DNA from: Polyangiaceae bacterium
GTDB lineage: Bacteria; Myxococcota_A; Polyangia; Polyangiales; Polyangiaceae
Assembly (NCBI GenBank): GCA_041389725.1
Contig: JAWKRG010000015.1
Span: forward strand, 165,636 to 229,635
DNA length: 64,000 nucleotides
Direction: 5' to 3'
Positions 44,187-54,294 of the stretch are shown here, in pieces. Numbering within the stretch: the stretch's first letter is position 1; every line of letters begins with the position of its first letter. Position numbers and translations under genes: made by a program. The notes under the pieces are model-generated. The model saw only the letters and a list, made by a program, of their open reading frames with translations. It was not told where the DNA came from and did no database searches.

Positions 44187-45900
44187 TGATCAACGTCAAC
44201 TATTCTTGCACTTCGTGTTGCCTCAGCAAAGCTTGCTACCAGCGTGCCGCATCTCAATTGCAGCCGCCAGCCCTGCTGCAATCGCGTCGACTTGTTGGCC
44301 GGCTGCGCGCGTTTGGCCGCCGTTTGGGCCGAAGACCAGGGTTCGTGCGGCGCTGACTCGCCACTCGTGAGTACGCCGCTGTAGCGTTCGCAAGAGGCCG
44401 TCGGGGAACTCCTGGCTTCTCCGACTGCAAACGCCGAAGCAGCTCTTTGGCAGTGCGTTCTGGGGTCAGCTTCGAGCCAGGTTTTGATCATGGGCCAGAC
44501 ATGTTCGAACGGATCAGTACGTGTGCGCCAGTGCCGCGGCGGACGCTTCTTCTTCTCTGCGTGCGTTGGTCGGACTTCACCAGCGCGCCACGCGGTTCCA
44601 AGGCCGCAGAGAAAGCCCTCAAGCTCAGCGTTGCTCGTGGGCGCAACGTGGATCCGCGTGCCTCGGCTAGCGCAGCGAGCTCAAGGCGGTAGCGGATCTC
44701 GTCGAGCAGGCGTAGGGATCCAACGCGCCTGGGCAGCCTTCACACGCTCCTTCGTCGCCCCGTCAATCCATTCCGAGGCAACCAGGCGGGCACCGGGTGT
44801 TGCAGGCGGGTGATACTTCGATAGTGCGCGCCGACTCGAGACTTCTCCCGCGAGCTTGAACGACGGCTGGAAGAGGTTCACGAAGAGCCTTGACGCTGCA
44901 TAAAGACGCCCCAGGGTCCGCGCGGCGACCAGTCCTTCAAGGCGACCGTAGCCAACCAAGCGGCGGACGATGGATCCGTTCTTTTGCTCCACCCATGCCT
45001 GGTCGTTCTTCTGGTAGGGTCGAGAGCGTAAGCTCGATGTTGTACTTTCTGCAGAAGGCGAGCAGCGCCTCGTTGATGAATTCGCTTCCGTTGTCGGTGT
45101 CGAGCGCGAGCAACGCAAACGGCATCGTCTCTCTCAGACGTTCAAGGGCCTCGATGATCAACGCGCTCTCCCGACGACGATCGGCACGCACTCGGTCCAA
45201 GTGCTTGCTACGTCGGTCAAGACCAACGTGTTTACGAAGCTACCTTCGACGCTGCCTCCGCAATGGGCAACGAGGTCAGCCTCCATGCACCCTGGCTTCG
45301 GCTCCGTTCGCGCGTGCGAATCGGGATCCCAGTTCGCACCTCGCTGGTGTTGCTCGTTTTTGCTTGCGTCTACCCCGCGCTGTGGCCCTTGGCTCAGCGC
45401 GAGGAGCCGGTCGATGGTGGCGGCGCTGACGGCAAGAACGCGAGCGCGAACGTCCTCCGCGAGTTGCAGGTGACCGTGCTTCGAGAGCGACCACTAGCGT
45501 GGGCAACAGTGGGCGCAGCCGCTTTGGCACACAGGCGATCCGAAGCTCCCACAGCACCAGCAGAGCCTGGCGCACCGCCTCGTCGTACACTCGGGGCCGG
45601 GCTTTCCGGAGCATCGCCCTCGCTGACAACTTCGTTGAGCACGCGGATCGCGTGCTTGCGATGCCACCCCGTGACCGCGACAAACTCGTCCAAGATGCGG
45701 CGCTTCTCCGTGTAGGTGCCGGTGCGGTACCTCTCGCCGACGGCCTTGACGAGCTCACGTCGCGCCCTGCCAGTAATCGGCTCCCATTCGTTGCCTCCAT
45801 GTTCGTGCTTGCCGGTAACAAGCTTTGTGAGGCAACAGGACGCCACCGGGAACAATCGAGGTGAGTCAATGCGCACTGCAAAAGTAATTGTCGTCGATCA
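44187..45900 (-). mobile_element. Insertion sequence with integrase-core transposase (degraded)
   Basis: About 1.7 kb. The ends are imperfect inverted repeats: TGATCAACGTCAACTATTCT at the left and, on the other strand at the right, TGATCGACGACAATTACTTT. They are flanked by a direct repeat TTCAGA (44181-44186 and 45901-45906), the target duplication. The only content is a frameshifted transposase on the minus strand. The IS family could not be assigned with certainty; the transposase has a retroviral integrase-type DDE core. Confidence 0.75.
44240..45860 (-). pseudogene. Frameshifted DDE integrase-core transposase
   Basis: Pieces in three frames assemble into one protein. The N-terminal HTH is RRELVKAVGERYRTGTYTEK and then GWHRKHAIRVLNE; next come LLVLWE and RLRPLLPTLVVALE; the catalytic core has LVAHCGGSVEGSFVNTLVLT with DVASTW, and DTDNGSEFINEALLAFCRKY. 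Further on are AWVEQKNGSIVRRLVGYGRL and a C-terminal segment HWRTRTDPFEHVWPMIKTWL. At least four frameshifts are needed, so the element is dead. Confidence 0.75.
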
Positions 45901-46009
45901 TTCAGATCGTTCGACGACGCGCTTGCCCACTACGGCATTGCACGCACCGAAGTCGAGCGAACCGCGAGTCGGCGGGCTAGGAGCGCGAGATGCTTTGTAG
46001 CTCATCCGG

Positions 46010-46390
46010 GTGCGGCGTGAAGTTCGGTCTGTTCAATTGGAAGTGGCCTTGCGGACTGTGCCAGAAGTTCTTCGCTCAACGCATATTCACGACGGCGACA
46101 TGGCCGTGGCTTGGAGTGATTTCTCGTTCTTCTCAGGCGCAGGGGTTTGCGCTGCATGCCAGGTCCGGATGAGAGCTGTTCTGTCTGCGGCCCGTAGCAT
46201 CCAAGTGTGGTCCGCCAACTACAAGGGACGAATACCCTATGACTGCGAAGGGCCGAACCTCAAAGTGCGCTCCGGAACGCATCGAGATCGGAATGACTGC
46301 GATCAGTGTCTGAAAGTGGAAGCCGCCTACCTTGATATGCAAGTCGTATATGACGTGAGCTACAGCAAACACACGAAGCAAGATGGATGA
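46010..46390 (+). CDS. Unrecognised short frame between two IS elements
   Basis: 126 residues from a GTG, with no clear ribosome site. Six cysteines, including CAACQ and NDCDQCLK, occur in the second half. It may be a remnant of the DNA that was here before the insertions or may not be a gene. Nothing else of note is seen between 45907 and 46392. Confidence 0.2.
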   Translation: MRREVRSVQLEVALRTVPEVLRSTHIHDGDMAVAWSDFSFFSGAGVCAACQVRMRAVLSAARSIQVWSANYKGRIPYDCEGPNLKVRSGTHRDRNDCDQCLKVEAAYLDMQVVYDVSYSKHTKQDG

Positions 46391-46539
46391 TGGTTCCGGA
46401 AAATCTGCGGCACCCCGTTCCGGAAAATCTGCGGCTCCTGGGGGAAAGGAGCAGGCAGGATGATTTGGACGCTGATAATCGCGATCATGGGGTTGCTGAT
46501 GTCTACCGGGAGCAGGTCGCGGATCAGGGAGATGCTCTC

Positions 46540-47982
46540 CAGCCAGCGGCACGATCCAGTAAGCAAGCTGCGCGCCGGGTTCAGGCCCGCCGAAGCGGCG
46601 AAGCGGGCGCAGGTTTCGACGACAGCGTGCGGACGTATCCAGCAGGAGATGCTTTCGTCGAGCATGCTGACGACGCAGGCACAACGCGCAGCGGCGTATT
46701 GGTCGTCCATCGAAGGCGGCGTTACTCGCAGACCGCGTCAAGGCGTGGATTGCTGAAGAGCCTGAGCTGCCGACGCAGGAGCTGTTGCGGCCAGGCCAAA
46801 GGAGGCCGGGTACGCTGGCAAGAAGGACTCTGGCGTCTATGACTTCCGCTGCTGGTCTCCGGCCTCCAGCGCCGCACCGGTTGTTCGCTTCAGGGCTCCC
46901 AGGCGAGTTCTTCGCGCACGACTCTCGGTCACGTTGATGTGAGCTTCGTCGATGGCCAGAAGAAGCGCGTGCACTTCTTCGCGTCACGATTGAAGTACTC
47001 GGCGGTTCGCGAGGTCACGCTCGTCGAAAACGAGCGTGTGGAAACCATTCTGCGTTGCCTCGCGCGCGACTTCGTCGCCTTCGGCGGACTGCCACTCATG
47101 GCGGTGTCTGATCGACCGAAAACGATCGTGAAGAAGAGGAAGGGGCGCGAGGTCGAGGAGTTCAACCAGGTGTTCGCGCAGGCGATCGTCGACATCGGCG
47201 TGGGCGTCGAGATGTGCGCCCTCGCAGCGGCAACCAGAAAGGTTCCGTCGAGCGCCCGGGTGGGATGGGTGAAGAGTTCCGTTCCTTCAAGCATCGCAAG
47301 TTCCAGGATGAGAGGATCTGCGCGCCCAGCTCTGGCTTGGCACCTCGAGGTCAACACGCAGACCCCATCGCGGGCGACCGGAGCAATTCCGGAAATCCGG
47401 CAGCTGCAGGAGCCTGCTCGGCTGCGCCCGGTGAAGGTCTTTCCGGAAACCCTGCCGCTGCGCATCCCCGTCGTGGTCGGGCCCACAGCGGAAGTGATGT
47501 TCGAGGGGGGCGCACCGTATTCGATGCCGCCGAAGGCCGCACACGCTGCCGGACCCTGTTTCTGTACGAGCGCGAGGTGGCACCATCGTCGCGGGACGCT
47601 TCGAGGCGCGGCACCGCCGCCGCACGAAAGACGAGCTTCCCGCGCCGCTGCCTGAGCATCGCGCTGAAAAGATCGCTGTGGTGCACGGTGCGCGGGCCAA
47701 GCTGTACGAGAAGCGCAGCAACTTCTCAACCTCGGGCGGCACGCTCTCGAAGTCATCGAGTGGTCACGCACCGTGAGCCGAAGCTGGCGATCGTCGTGTC
47801 GAGGAGTTTCCATGCGCTGCTCGACAAGTACGGCGACAACGTCATGCGCGCCGCGTTCGCTCATGCCGTCGACCGCGGACAACTTCCGTTGCTGGTGTCC
47901 GTCGCGCACTCGAGAGTCCAACGCGACAATGACGGCCATTGCCCTGAAGCGTCACCCCGCGAGGACGAAGATCACCAGATGA
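46540..47982 (+). pseudogene. istA: istA transposase remnant
   Basis: Frames assemble into an IS21 IstA. An HTH-type start region (LRAGFRPAEAAKRAQVSTT) is followed by VKAWIAEEPELPTQELL, LPGEFFAHDSR, SFVDGQKKRVHFFASRLKYS with ARDFVAFGGLPLMAVSDRPK (DDE core), NQKGSVERPGGM, and a C-terminal region LRIPVVVGPTAEVMFEG and LYEREV. The frame changes many times and stops interrupt each segment. Confidence 0.7.
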
Positions 47983-48022
47983 AGATCACCTTCCCAAACG
48001 GCACAACGCCAGGAGGTGTCTC

Positions 48023-48803
48023 GTGACCAGCACGCTCGACCCCGCAACGGATCTCGACACGCTGCTCAGCCGCCTGCACTCGCCAACGCACGTCGCGTGG
48101 CGTGACCTCGTGCAGCGTGCCGAGAAGGAGCAGCGGCCGCACGGCCAGCTCCTGCAGACGCTCTTCGAAGAAGAAGTCGCGCACCGCCGCGGCACGCGCC
48201 TCACGCGCCGTCCGCTCTGCCACGTTCCCCTTCTGCGCACCGTCGAGGAGTTCGACTTCACCTACCAGTCGACATCACGCCTCACGACGACGGGGTCGCT
48301 GCTCACGCCCGACTTCGTGACCGAGGGATGCCCGTCATCCTTCGGCAAACCGGACGCGGCAAGACGCACCTCGCAATCGCCATCGCGTACAGGGCGCTGC
48401 AAAACGGATCCGACGCGCTGTTCACCACCGCCGCGGAACTCATCGACGACCTCTCGTTGGCGAGCCGCGAGGGCCGCATGCGTGATGCTCTCGCCCCTAC
48501 TTGCGGCGCCCCACGTCCTCGTCGTCGACGAGGTTGGCTACTTGGAGCTACGGCGCCGACGCGGCCAACGTCCTCTACCATGTGGTCAACGAGCGCCACA
48601 TCAGACGACGCGCCATGGTGTTCACCACCAACAAGCACCCGAAGCGCTGGGGCGACGTGCTGCACGACGACGACCTGGCCGACGCCATTGTCGACCGCAT
48701 CCTCGAGCGGGGCCGCCTCCTACGCCTTGATGGCCCCTCCGTCAGGACCAAACACATCGCCGCCGACGAGCTTGCCGGCGACGAATACGTTGACCTGGGA
48801 AAC
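48023..48803 (+). pseudogene. istB: istB ATPase remnant
   Basis: The start MTSTLDPATDLDTLLSRLHS with a good AGGAGGT upstream is intact. A frameshift near 48310 leads to the Walker A region, LRQTGRGKTHLAIAIAYRAL, in another frame (the expected G-x-x-GxGKTH). A further shift near 48530 leads to VLYHVVNERHIRRRAMVFTT and NKHPKRWGDVLHDD. IstB normally assists IstA as a AAA+ helper; this copy cannot be functional. Confidence 0.75.
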
Positions 48804-48843
48804 CGCAGAGTTTCCGGAATCAACGCCGCAGAATTTCCGGAAC

Positions 48844-49112
48844 GCACAGCCCTGCTCGCCAGCGCGGCCATGGACCGGCTCCTCCACGACGCTCACGTGC
48901 TGAGCCTCGTCGGCGAAACCTATCGCAACCCAACGCGCTCGAAGCGAGCACGCAAGAGCAACAACAATCAGGAGGCAACGACATGAACACGACCAAGTGG
49001 AAATTGGATCCGCTTGGCCGATCCACCGCCTTGACCGCGCGCATCCTCTATGCGCTCGGCTTGGCACTCGCGATCACTGGATCCGCTTGGCCGAGCTGGG
49101 CTGGATCCATGA
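48844..49112 (+). mobile_element. Right-end remnant of a second IS21-like element
   Basis: Directly after the first IS21 element lies an IstB-like C-terminal tail (AAMDRLLHDAHVLSLVGETY, ending at 48986). It is followed by two repeats, GGATCCGCTTGGCCGATCC and GGATCCGCTTGGCCGAGC, which look like IS21-type terminal repeats. An inverted copy of the same repeat occurs at 50964-50982. A 56-codon open frame at 48983-49153 runs through these repeats and is probably not a gene. Confidence 0.5.
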
Positions 49113-49153
49113 GGCCGAGCCTTGACACACCGCGAGCCGAACGTCAGGTCTAG

Positions 49154-50848
49154 CTAGTCTGTCAGGACTAGCCTTCCAGTAGTAACGCGACAGACGGCGC
49201 TTCCGTTGTCACCTACGCATCCTTCTCGGAAGCACTGGCCCCCCGTGAGTTTGACGGTCAATGCGCCGCCGAATCGGACCAAATCACCGGCAAGCGAGAC
49301 GGCGGGGACGCGACGGGATACCAGTTGGCTAGTGTCGAGAACCTGAGTGTTCTTCGGAATCTGCTCTGAAAGCCAAGTGCCGCCCGACGCTTCGAGCGCC
49401 ACCTCGTAAGTATCCCTTGTACAACCTGGCGCAACGCCGCCGCGGCTAATGTCCAAATCGAACACGGCGGCGATCCTGTGGATCGCGTTGCGTCGCACGG
49501 GAGCCTTGCACGCAAGCGAGTCGTAGACCGTGTCCTTCATCTCACGATTCGCACGGCTAACCTGCGCGTCCTTCAGGTTTCGCTCACACTTCGTGCAGAA
49601 CCCACGTGCATCCGCGAAGTTGCCAGCGTCATCACAGGCTGGCCGACAAGTTACTGGGATATCGTAGTCCGGCGCTGGGAGGTCGCCCATGTCTCTGCAA
49701 CTGGCGGTGCAATCGCGACAAGCAAGGATCGCGCCTTCGAGTTTGGAGCGGTATGAGCGCAAGCGCTGGGCGTGCCGGTCGACTCCCTCCCGGGACGTTT
49801 TGCACTTCTCGTCGTTCAGGTATGAGCGGATTGCCTTTGCATCAGCAAGCGCGACAACTGCCTGCTCGTATTGGTCAACCAAGTCTTCGACGCGTCGCGG
49901 CGACGCGATTGTTACGGTGCTCTTTGACGAAGACCCGCGAGCAGACTCGTAGGAGTCGACAGAGAAGAACACCGGCTGTGCATTCGATGTCGTCGCCGCG
50001 TCCCGCAGGAATTCTGACAACCGTGACTGGACTCGATCAAGTCCGACCACGTCAAACTCTGGCTTCAAGTTACCGCCGCCAACCTGGAATACCTCGATCT
50101 CGAAATGGTAGCGGCTGGCTAGTGACGCAAGCAGCCTTGCTACCGTCGCCGAACCCGTGATGGCTGCGTAGTTTCCAGAAACCGCGGTTTCTAGCGCGGT
50201 ACGCGCACTTGTGTTCACTTCCTCGAAGCGCAGGATGATTGCTAGACGCGAGCCATACCCCACGGACGAGATGAAGCCGTGACCGCATACCCCGCGTTCG
50301 AATTCCGGCCGGATAGCAGCATTCTCAAGTCGTTTGACCTGCGTCAACACGCGAGCTTCTATCGACACGTACACGGTTTCTGAATCGAGTCTGTCCCGCC
50401 GGTAGAAGCTCCCGGATGCTGCCCCGAACCCCGACAACGAGGAATACCGTGCTTGTGCGGAGAAGCCGACTTCCTTGGCGAGGCTTGAACCATCTCGGTG
50501 ATACGCCACGCGGAACACCTGCGTAGTTGGCAGATCGTTGGAGGAGCGCTCGGACTCAACTGAGGGCGGGCGTACAGTCAAGCAAGACGCGGTCTTGGGC
50601 ATCATGGACCCGTAGTCGAATCCGTTCCCCAGGACGGGCAGCCTCGACGCACTCGTCACGGCGAGATCTGTGAGGGGGGCGGGCTTGGAGGTGCAGGTGG
50701 TTGCCCCCTGTCTCGGCACCTTCTCCGCGTGTTTCGGCGGCGTCTCCCCAGCCTTGACGGGCTGGCAGGTGAGCGGAAACGCCAGCAGCGGCACCAACCA
50801 CCGCGATTCTCTCGCCCAGCTGGAGCGAAACCCACCTAAAGCCCTCAT
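49154..50848 (-). CDS. Secreted CDC/MACPF-like pore-forming protein (tentative)
   Basis: 564 residues from the ATG at 50848 (GGGAGGG 4 bases upstream). A signal peptide covers about residues 1-30 (WLVPLLAFPLTC). Residues 70-260 resemble the thiol-activated cytolysin/MACPF superfamily. LPVLGNGFDYGSM near 71-83 recalls the LGxGxD start of MACPF-type proteins. CGHGFISSVGYGSRLAIILR near 188-207 has the D/G-x-F-V-S-x-V-x-Y-G-R strand of cholesterol-dependent cytolysins, followed by a helix TSARTALETAVSG and by EVFQVGGGN. The Trp-rich undecapeptide of classical CDCs is absent. The C-terminal half is Cys-rich (CRDCTASCRD, CTKCERNLKD). It lies between IS21 remnants, so acquisition by transfer is likely. 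Confidence 0.45.
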   Translation of the reverse strand: MRALGGFRSSWARESRWLVPLLAFPLTCQPVKAGETPPKHAEKVPRQGATTCTSKPAPLTDLAVTSASRLPVLGNGFDYGSMMPKTASCLTVRPPSVESERSSNDLPTTQVFRVAYHRDGSSLAKEVGFSAQARYSSLSGFGAASGSFYRRDRLDSETVYVSIEARVLTQVKRLENAAIRPEFERGVCGHGFISSVGYGSRLAIILRFEEVNTSARTALETAVSGNYAAITGSATVARLLASLASRYHFEIEVFQVGGGNLKPEFDVVGLDRVQSRLSEFLRDAATTSNAQPVFFSVDSYESARGSSSKSTVTIASPRRVEDLVDQYEQAVVALADAKAIRSYLNDEKCKTSREGVDRHAQRLRSYRSKLEGAILACRDCTASCRDMGDLPAPDYDIPVTCRPACDDAGNFADARGFCTKCERNLKDAQVSRANREMKDTVYDSLACKAPVRRNAIHRIAAVFDLDISRGGVAPGCTRDTYEVALEASGGTWLSEQIPKNTQVLDTSQLVSRRVPAVSLAGDLVRFGGALTVKLTGGQCFREGCVGDNGSAVCRVTTGRLVLTD

Positions 50849-50959
50849 GTACCCTCCCCGACGCGGCGAAATCCCCCAACGACCGCAGTCGGCCACAAAC
50901 ATACCTCGGACCGGCTGACGCAGGAAGAGCGATCTGTCGCGAATCGGCCTATGAGAGCA

Positions 50960-51271
50960 CCGTCGGATCGGCCAAGCGGATCCACGTGGGGGCAGAATAC
51001 TGGACAAGCGTTCTGGGTCTAGCTGACCTCGGCGCCATGGCAGCAAAGACAGGCTTCAGGAGCTGGTGCGATTGCACCGGCGCGGCAACAAGGCTCGTGA
51101 GGTGCCGCGCTTGTTGAGGATGGGACGGAACACCGAGCGGCGCTACCCAGTGCGCTTTCGAAGGCGGGATTGCTGCCCGGCGAGTTGGCAGATTCTGAGG
51201 CTGAAGCTGCAGCAGCAACTGAGCCATCGGGAGGCTGCGTGCGCGCTGGGGATCAGCAGCGGCAGCGTCGC
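50960..51271 (+). mobile_element. istA: Left-end remnant of IS21-like element with istA start
   Basis: The repeat GGATCGGCCAAGCGGATCC at 50964-50982 is the inverse of the repeats at 49008-49112. Downstream, the plus strand encodes an IstA N-terminus (RLQELVRLHRRGNKAREVPR then RLLRMGRNTERRY) and the segment QQQLSHREAACALGISSGSV, with one frameshift between. The element is then cut off by IS66 sequence. Together with the remnant at 48844-49112 it brackets the pore-forming-like gene. Confidence 0.55.
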
Positions 51272-52985
51272 CAATGCGTATCCGTTCGGCCGCCGCGCGC
51301 TGGACGGACAGCGGTCTGTCCGCTCGCGAGTTCTCGAGCGAGATCGGCGTCAACCAGCGGACGCTGATCTACTGGAAGTGGCGGCTTGGGAAAGAGGCCG
51401 GGGCGCCGAGCCGATCAACTGGACGCCGGGCAACGCCGGTGAAGTCCAAGGCAACATCCGCGCTGGCAGTGACTCCACGGGCACGAGCGGTCGCGCCAAA
51501 GCGGTCGGCGCCGAGGTTCATGGAGCTGGTGGCGGCTCCAGAAGAGCGGCCGGCTGAGCCCGTCGAGATCATCGTCAGGAGCGTCACGGTTCGCGTCCCG
51601 CAGACCGCAGCTGCCCGCCGCGTGCTCGAGCTCGCCGAGAAGCTCAAGTGATTCCCGTCACGACGCGGATTCGTTCGCCCTGAGCCGCAGGACATGCGGC
51701 GCTCTTTCGACGGCCTCGCGCTGGCCGCTCGCGAGCATCTGGGCGAGGACTCCTCGAGTGGTGCGCTGTTCGCGTTCATCAACAAGCGCAAGAATCGACT
51801 GAAGGTGCTGTGGTTCGACAGCAACGGCTATTGCATCTTGTACAAGCGCTTGCATCGCGCTCGCTTCCAGGTCCCTGGCTCGCGCACGCTAGATCCATCG
51901 AAGCTTGTGCCGCTGCGCGGTGTAGAAAACGTACGGTGAGATCGCTTTCACTTTGACGTTCGATCGCGAGAGGATCATCACCAAGCGATCGTGGTCGACG
52001 TCAGCGTTCTTCAGCGCCTGACGAGCCTCGAGCGGGAGCAACAGCGGATCCGCGATGCGCTGACTCGCGCCGAAGAAGAGCCGCCACGCGGCGGAGGAAG
52101 CGCGCGACGAGTACCGCAAGCTCTATCTCGAAACCCTTGAGCGTTGCCGCAAGCTCGAGCGTGGATCCTCGGGCAGAAAACTGAGCGCCTGCCTGACAAC
52201 GAGCAGCAACTGAGGCTCGCGATCCTGCAGGACGGCGCTCGGGCAGCAGGCCGTCGACCATCTCCCGAGACCGAGGTCAAGGCCCACACGCGACGAAACG
52301 GCCACGGTCGAAAGCCGCTCCCGGAACACCTGCCTCGCGTGGACATCGAGATCCTGCCGGTAGAGGTGCAGCAGCGCGGCCTCGATGCACTGGAGCGGAT
52401 CGGACAAGAGGTCACGGAGACCGTGGAGCGACGACCTGCCTCGATCGTCATCGCTCGGATCATCAAACCAGTTCGTGCTGAAGGACTGAGCCCAGGACGA
52501 CGAAACGACGACCGTCTTCGTTGGAGCGACTCCCGCACTTCCGATCCCGCGCTGTCTCGCCGGCCCTGGGATGCTTGCCGATACGATCGTGCGGCGCTGG
52601 CAGGACCACCAACCGCTCAATCGACTGGAGGGCATCTACGAGCGCGACGGTTTCCACTGGCGCGTTCGACGATTTGCGGCTGGCACGACCAGCTGACGCT
52701 GGTGCAACCACTCGTCGCCGCGATGCGCCAGGACGCGCCTGAGCAACGATCTGTGCACCACCGGCGTCCTCGTGCAGGCCAAGGAGAAGTGTCGCAACGG
52801 TCACTTCTGCGCTCGTTGCTCCTGAGCGCCACGTGTTGTTCGAGTTCAGCAGCATCACGACGGCGACGCCGTCGACGATCTGCTCGCCGGCTACTCTGGC
52901 TACCTCGTCGCCGACGCGCACGCCGTGTACGACCACCTGTACCAAGACGGCACCGTCACCGAGGTCAATTGCCGGGCCCAATCCC
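51272..52985 (+). mobile_element. IS66-family element, truncated copy 1
   Basis: A copy of the same IS66 element that occurs entire at 55586-58447, about 95% alike by eye, but lacking its left end (a deletion joins GTATCCGTTCGGCC to GCGCTGGACGG) and ending near 52981 within tnpC. It holds a tnpA fragment (to 51651: SGLSAREFSSEIGVNQRTLI and VTVRVPQTAAARRVLELAEK), a tnpB fragment (51694-51939: RRSFDGLALAAREHL, LWFDSNGYCILYKR) and frameshifted tnpC from about 51990. No intact transposase remains. Confidence 0.8.
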
Positions 52986-53165
52986 ACTTGCTCTAACTCT
53001 TGACCAGCGTCATACCCGCGTCGCGAGTCGATCGAGTGAGAATCACACGACAAACCGAGCAACTGCGCAACTCTTGCTCAACCGCCTTCTTTGTCGAGTT
53101 CGGTTGTCTGCCACGAAACGCGGGCTCAGACTCATCGCGTAACCACCACGTGGGAGGTACCAGTA
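52986..53165 (+). promoter_or_regulatory. Upstream region of secreted protein gene
   Basis: 180 bases between the IS66 truncation and the next gene. It contains TTGACCAGCGTCAT (52998-53011) and CTGCGCAACTCTTGCTCAAC about 98 bases before the start. Very similar pieces with comparable spacing occur upstream of the minus-strand lipoprotein gene that starts at 61392. A shared regulator is possible; this is inference. Confidence 0.3.
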
Positions 53166-54272
53166 ATGACGCACACAGGATGGCGGGAATGGGCGGGAAT
53201 TGCTGCGGGAATCGGGGCCATCTGCGGGCTCGCCACGACGGCAGCCGCGCAATCCACAGGTCTAGTAGTCGAAAGCGTCAAGGACTACACGCTTCTGGAT
53301 CCAACCGGTAAGTCTGACATCGATGGTGCGCATACTGAGGCGGATGGCTTGTGGGTTCCTCTCACCGCGCCAGGAACCGGCTACACAGGCACGCACCGAT
53401 ACAAAGACAACAGTGTGTGGGACACCGACTTCTACGACCCGCAGTTCAACGTGAGTAGCTACGACAACGACACTGCGAACTTCGATGCGCCGGGCACCGC
53501 CATTTCCTACGTCATAGCCCACGGTGAGTGCAATGATGTTTCCACCATCGTTTGCAGCTCGGATGCAGACTGTGGAGTGTTTGGATACTGCCCAGGCCAA
53601 CCGCTCTACGCCGGGCAGTCCAAGGTGTGTATCGCGTTGGGCGCCGAGAGTATGATCGTCAGCTCCACCAGCAGCAAGCACTCGAACCGGGTGGAGTATG
53701 GCAGCGACATCTTCCACACGTTCAAGAGTTTCGGGCTCGGCGAGAGTTCCAGCAGTGGGTCTTGGGCAGGGATTGGCACCAACGGCGGTTCCAACGTAGT
53801 ATTCATAATGAACAGTTGCGGACTGCGGTCGCGTTACTGGCAACTATCAACCGCGCACTTCCACGCCGGAGTGCATTCGGTTGCGATGGCGATGCCAGTT
53901 GGAGCGTGGAAGAACCCGAGCGGTACGGTGTGCCCCAAGCCCCCCTGTACGTACGACTTCTCAGACACGATCAACGATGTCTCGCGGGGCGCGTACATTG
54001 CCAATGCTATCCTCACTAACATCTTCTCTTCGGTGCACGATGCGTGGCTCAATCCAACCCTGGCGAACGGCTACAAGGCCTATCGCAGTACTGGCTACGC
54101 GACTGGTGTGAACGTCCTCCTGTCGAGAGACTACTCGCAAGCGTATGCAGATTGGCACGTGTACACAGAGAGTTGGTTCGGTGCCCACAACGACTACTAC
54201 GATGCGAAGGGAGCGGCCTATTCGAGAATGGCGTACTTCTGCAACTACAACTGCGCGTACTATGGGATGTAA
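53166..54272 (+). CDS. Secreted protein of unknown function (DUF6345-like)
   Basis: 368 residues from the ATG at 53166, preceded by GGGAGGT. A signal peptide ends near AAA-QS at residue 28. The mature part has conserved-looking features: a calycin-free mixed fold with FIMNSCGLRSRYW near 221-233, FHAGVHSVAMAMPVG near 241-255 and a C-terminal YFCNYNCAYYGM. I have a weak memory of this N-S-C-G-L-R ... C-N-Y-x-C pattern in the DUF6345 group of exported myxobacterial proteins, but cannot confirm it. Six cysteines suggest disulfides. It is first of three consecutive exported-protein genes. Confidence 0.6.
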   Translation: MTHTGWREWAGIAAGIGAICGLATTAAAQSTGLVVESVKDYTLLDPTGKSDIDGAHTEADGLWVPLTAPGTGYTGTHRYKDNSVWDTDFYDPQFNVSSYDNDTANFDAPGTAISYVIAHGECNDVSTIVCSSDADCGVFGYCPGQPLYAGQSKVCIALGAESMIVSSTSSKHSNRVEYGSDIFHTFKSFGLGESSSSGSWAGIGTNGGSNVVFIMNSCGLRSRYWQLSTAHFHAGVHSVAMAMPVGAWKNPSGTVCPKPPCTYDFSDTINDVSRGAYIANAILTNIFSSVHDAWLNPTLANGYKAYRSTGYATGVNVLLSRDYSQAYADWHVYTESWFGAHNDYYDAKGAAYSRMAYFCNYNCAYYGM

Positions 54273-54294
54273 GTGGACGACAAGGAGTCTGGTC

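Larger units (their letters stand above)
44052..46020 (+). pseudogene. Small gene split by an insertion sequence
   Basis: Joining 44052-44186 to 45907-46020 (removing the IS and one TTCAGA copy) restores one open frame of about 82 codons. It starts MSDAGKWIVKMSERPRATAK and continues across the junction as RSFRSFDDALAHYGI, ending TGA at 46020. No family was recognised and no strong ribosome site is seen, so the original gene could have started elsewhere. Confidence 0.35.
46393..48843 (+). mobile_element. IS21-family element (degraded)
   Basis: About 2.45 kb. The ends carry multiple terminal repeats, as is typical of IS21. TTCCGGAAAATCTGCGG occurs twice at the left (from 46394 and from 46419), and two inverted copies of the same motif (CCGCAGAGTTTCCGGAA and CCGCAGAATTTCCGGAA) lie at 48803-48842. 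Inside are istA and istB in order on the plus strand, both broken by several frameshifts. No clear target duplication was seen. Confidence 0.8.

Noticed and set aside
48983..49153. 56-codon frame with AGGAGG ribosome site and hydrophobic segment
   Set aside because: It runs exactly through the IS21-type terminal repeats; the peptide repeats mirror the DNA repeats.
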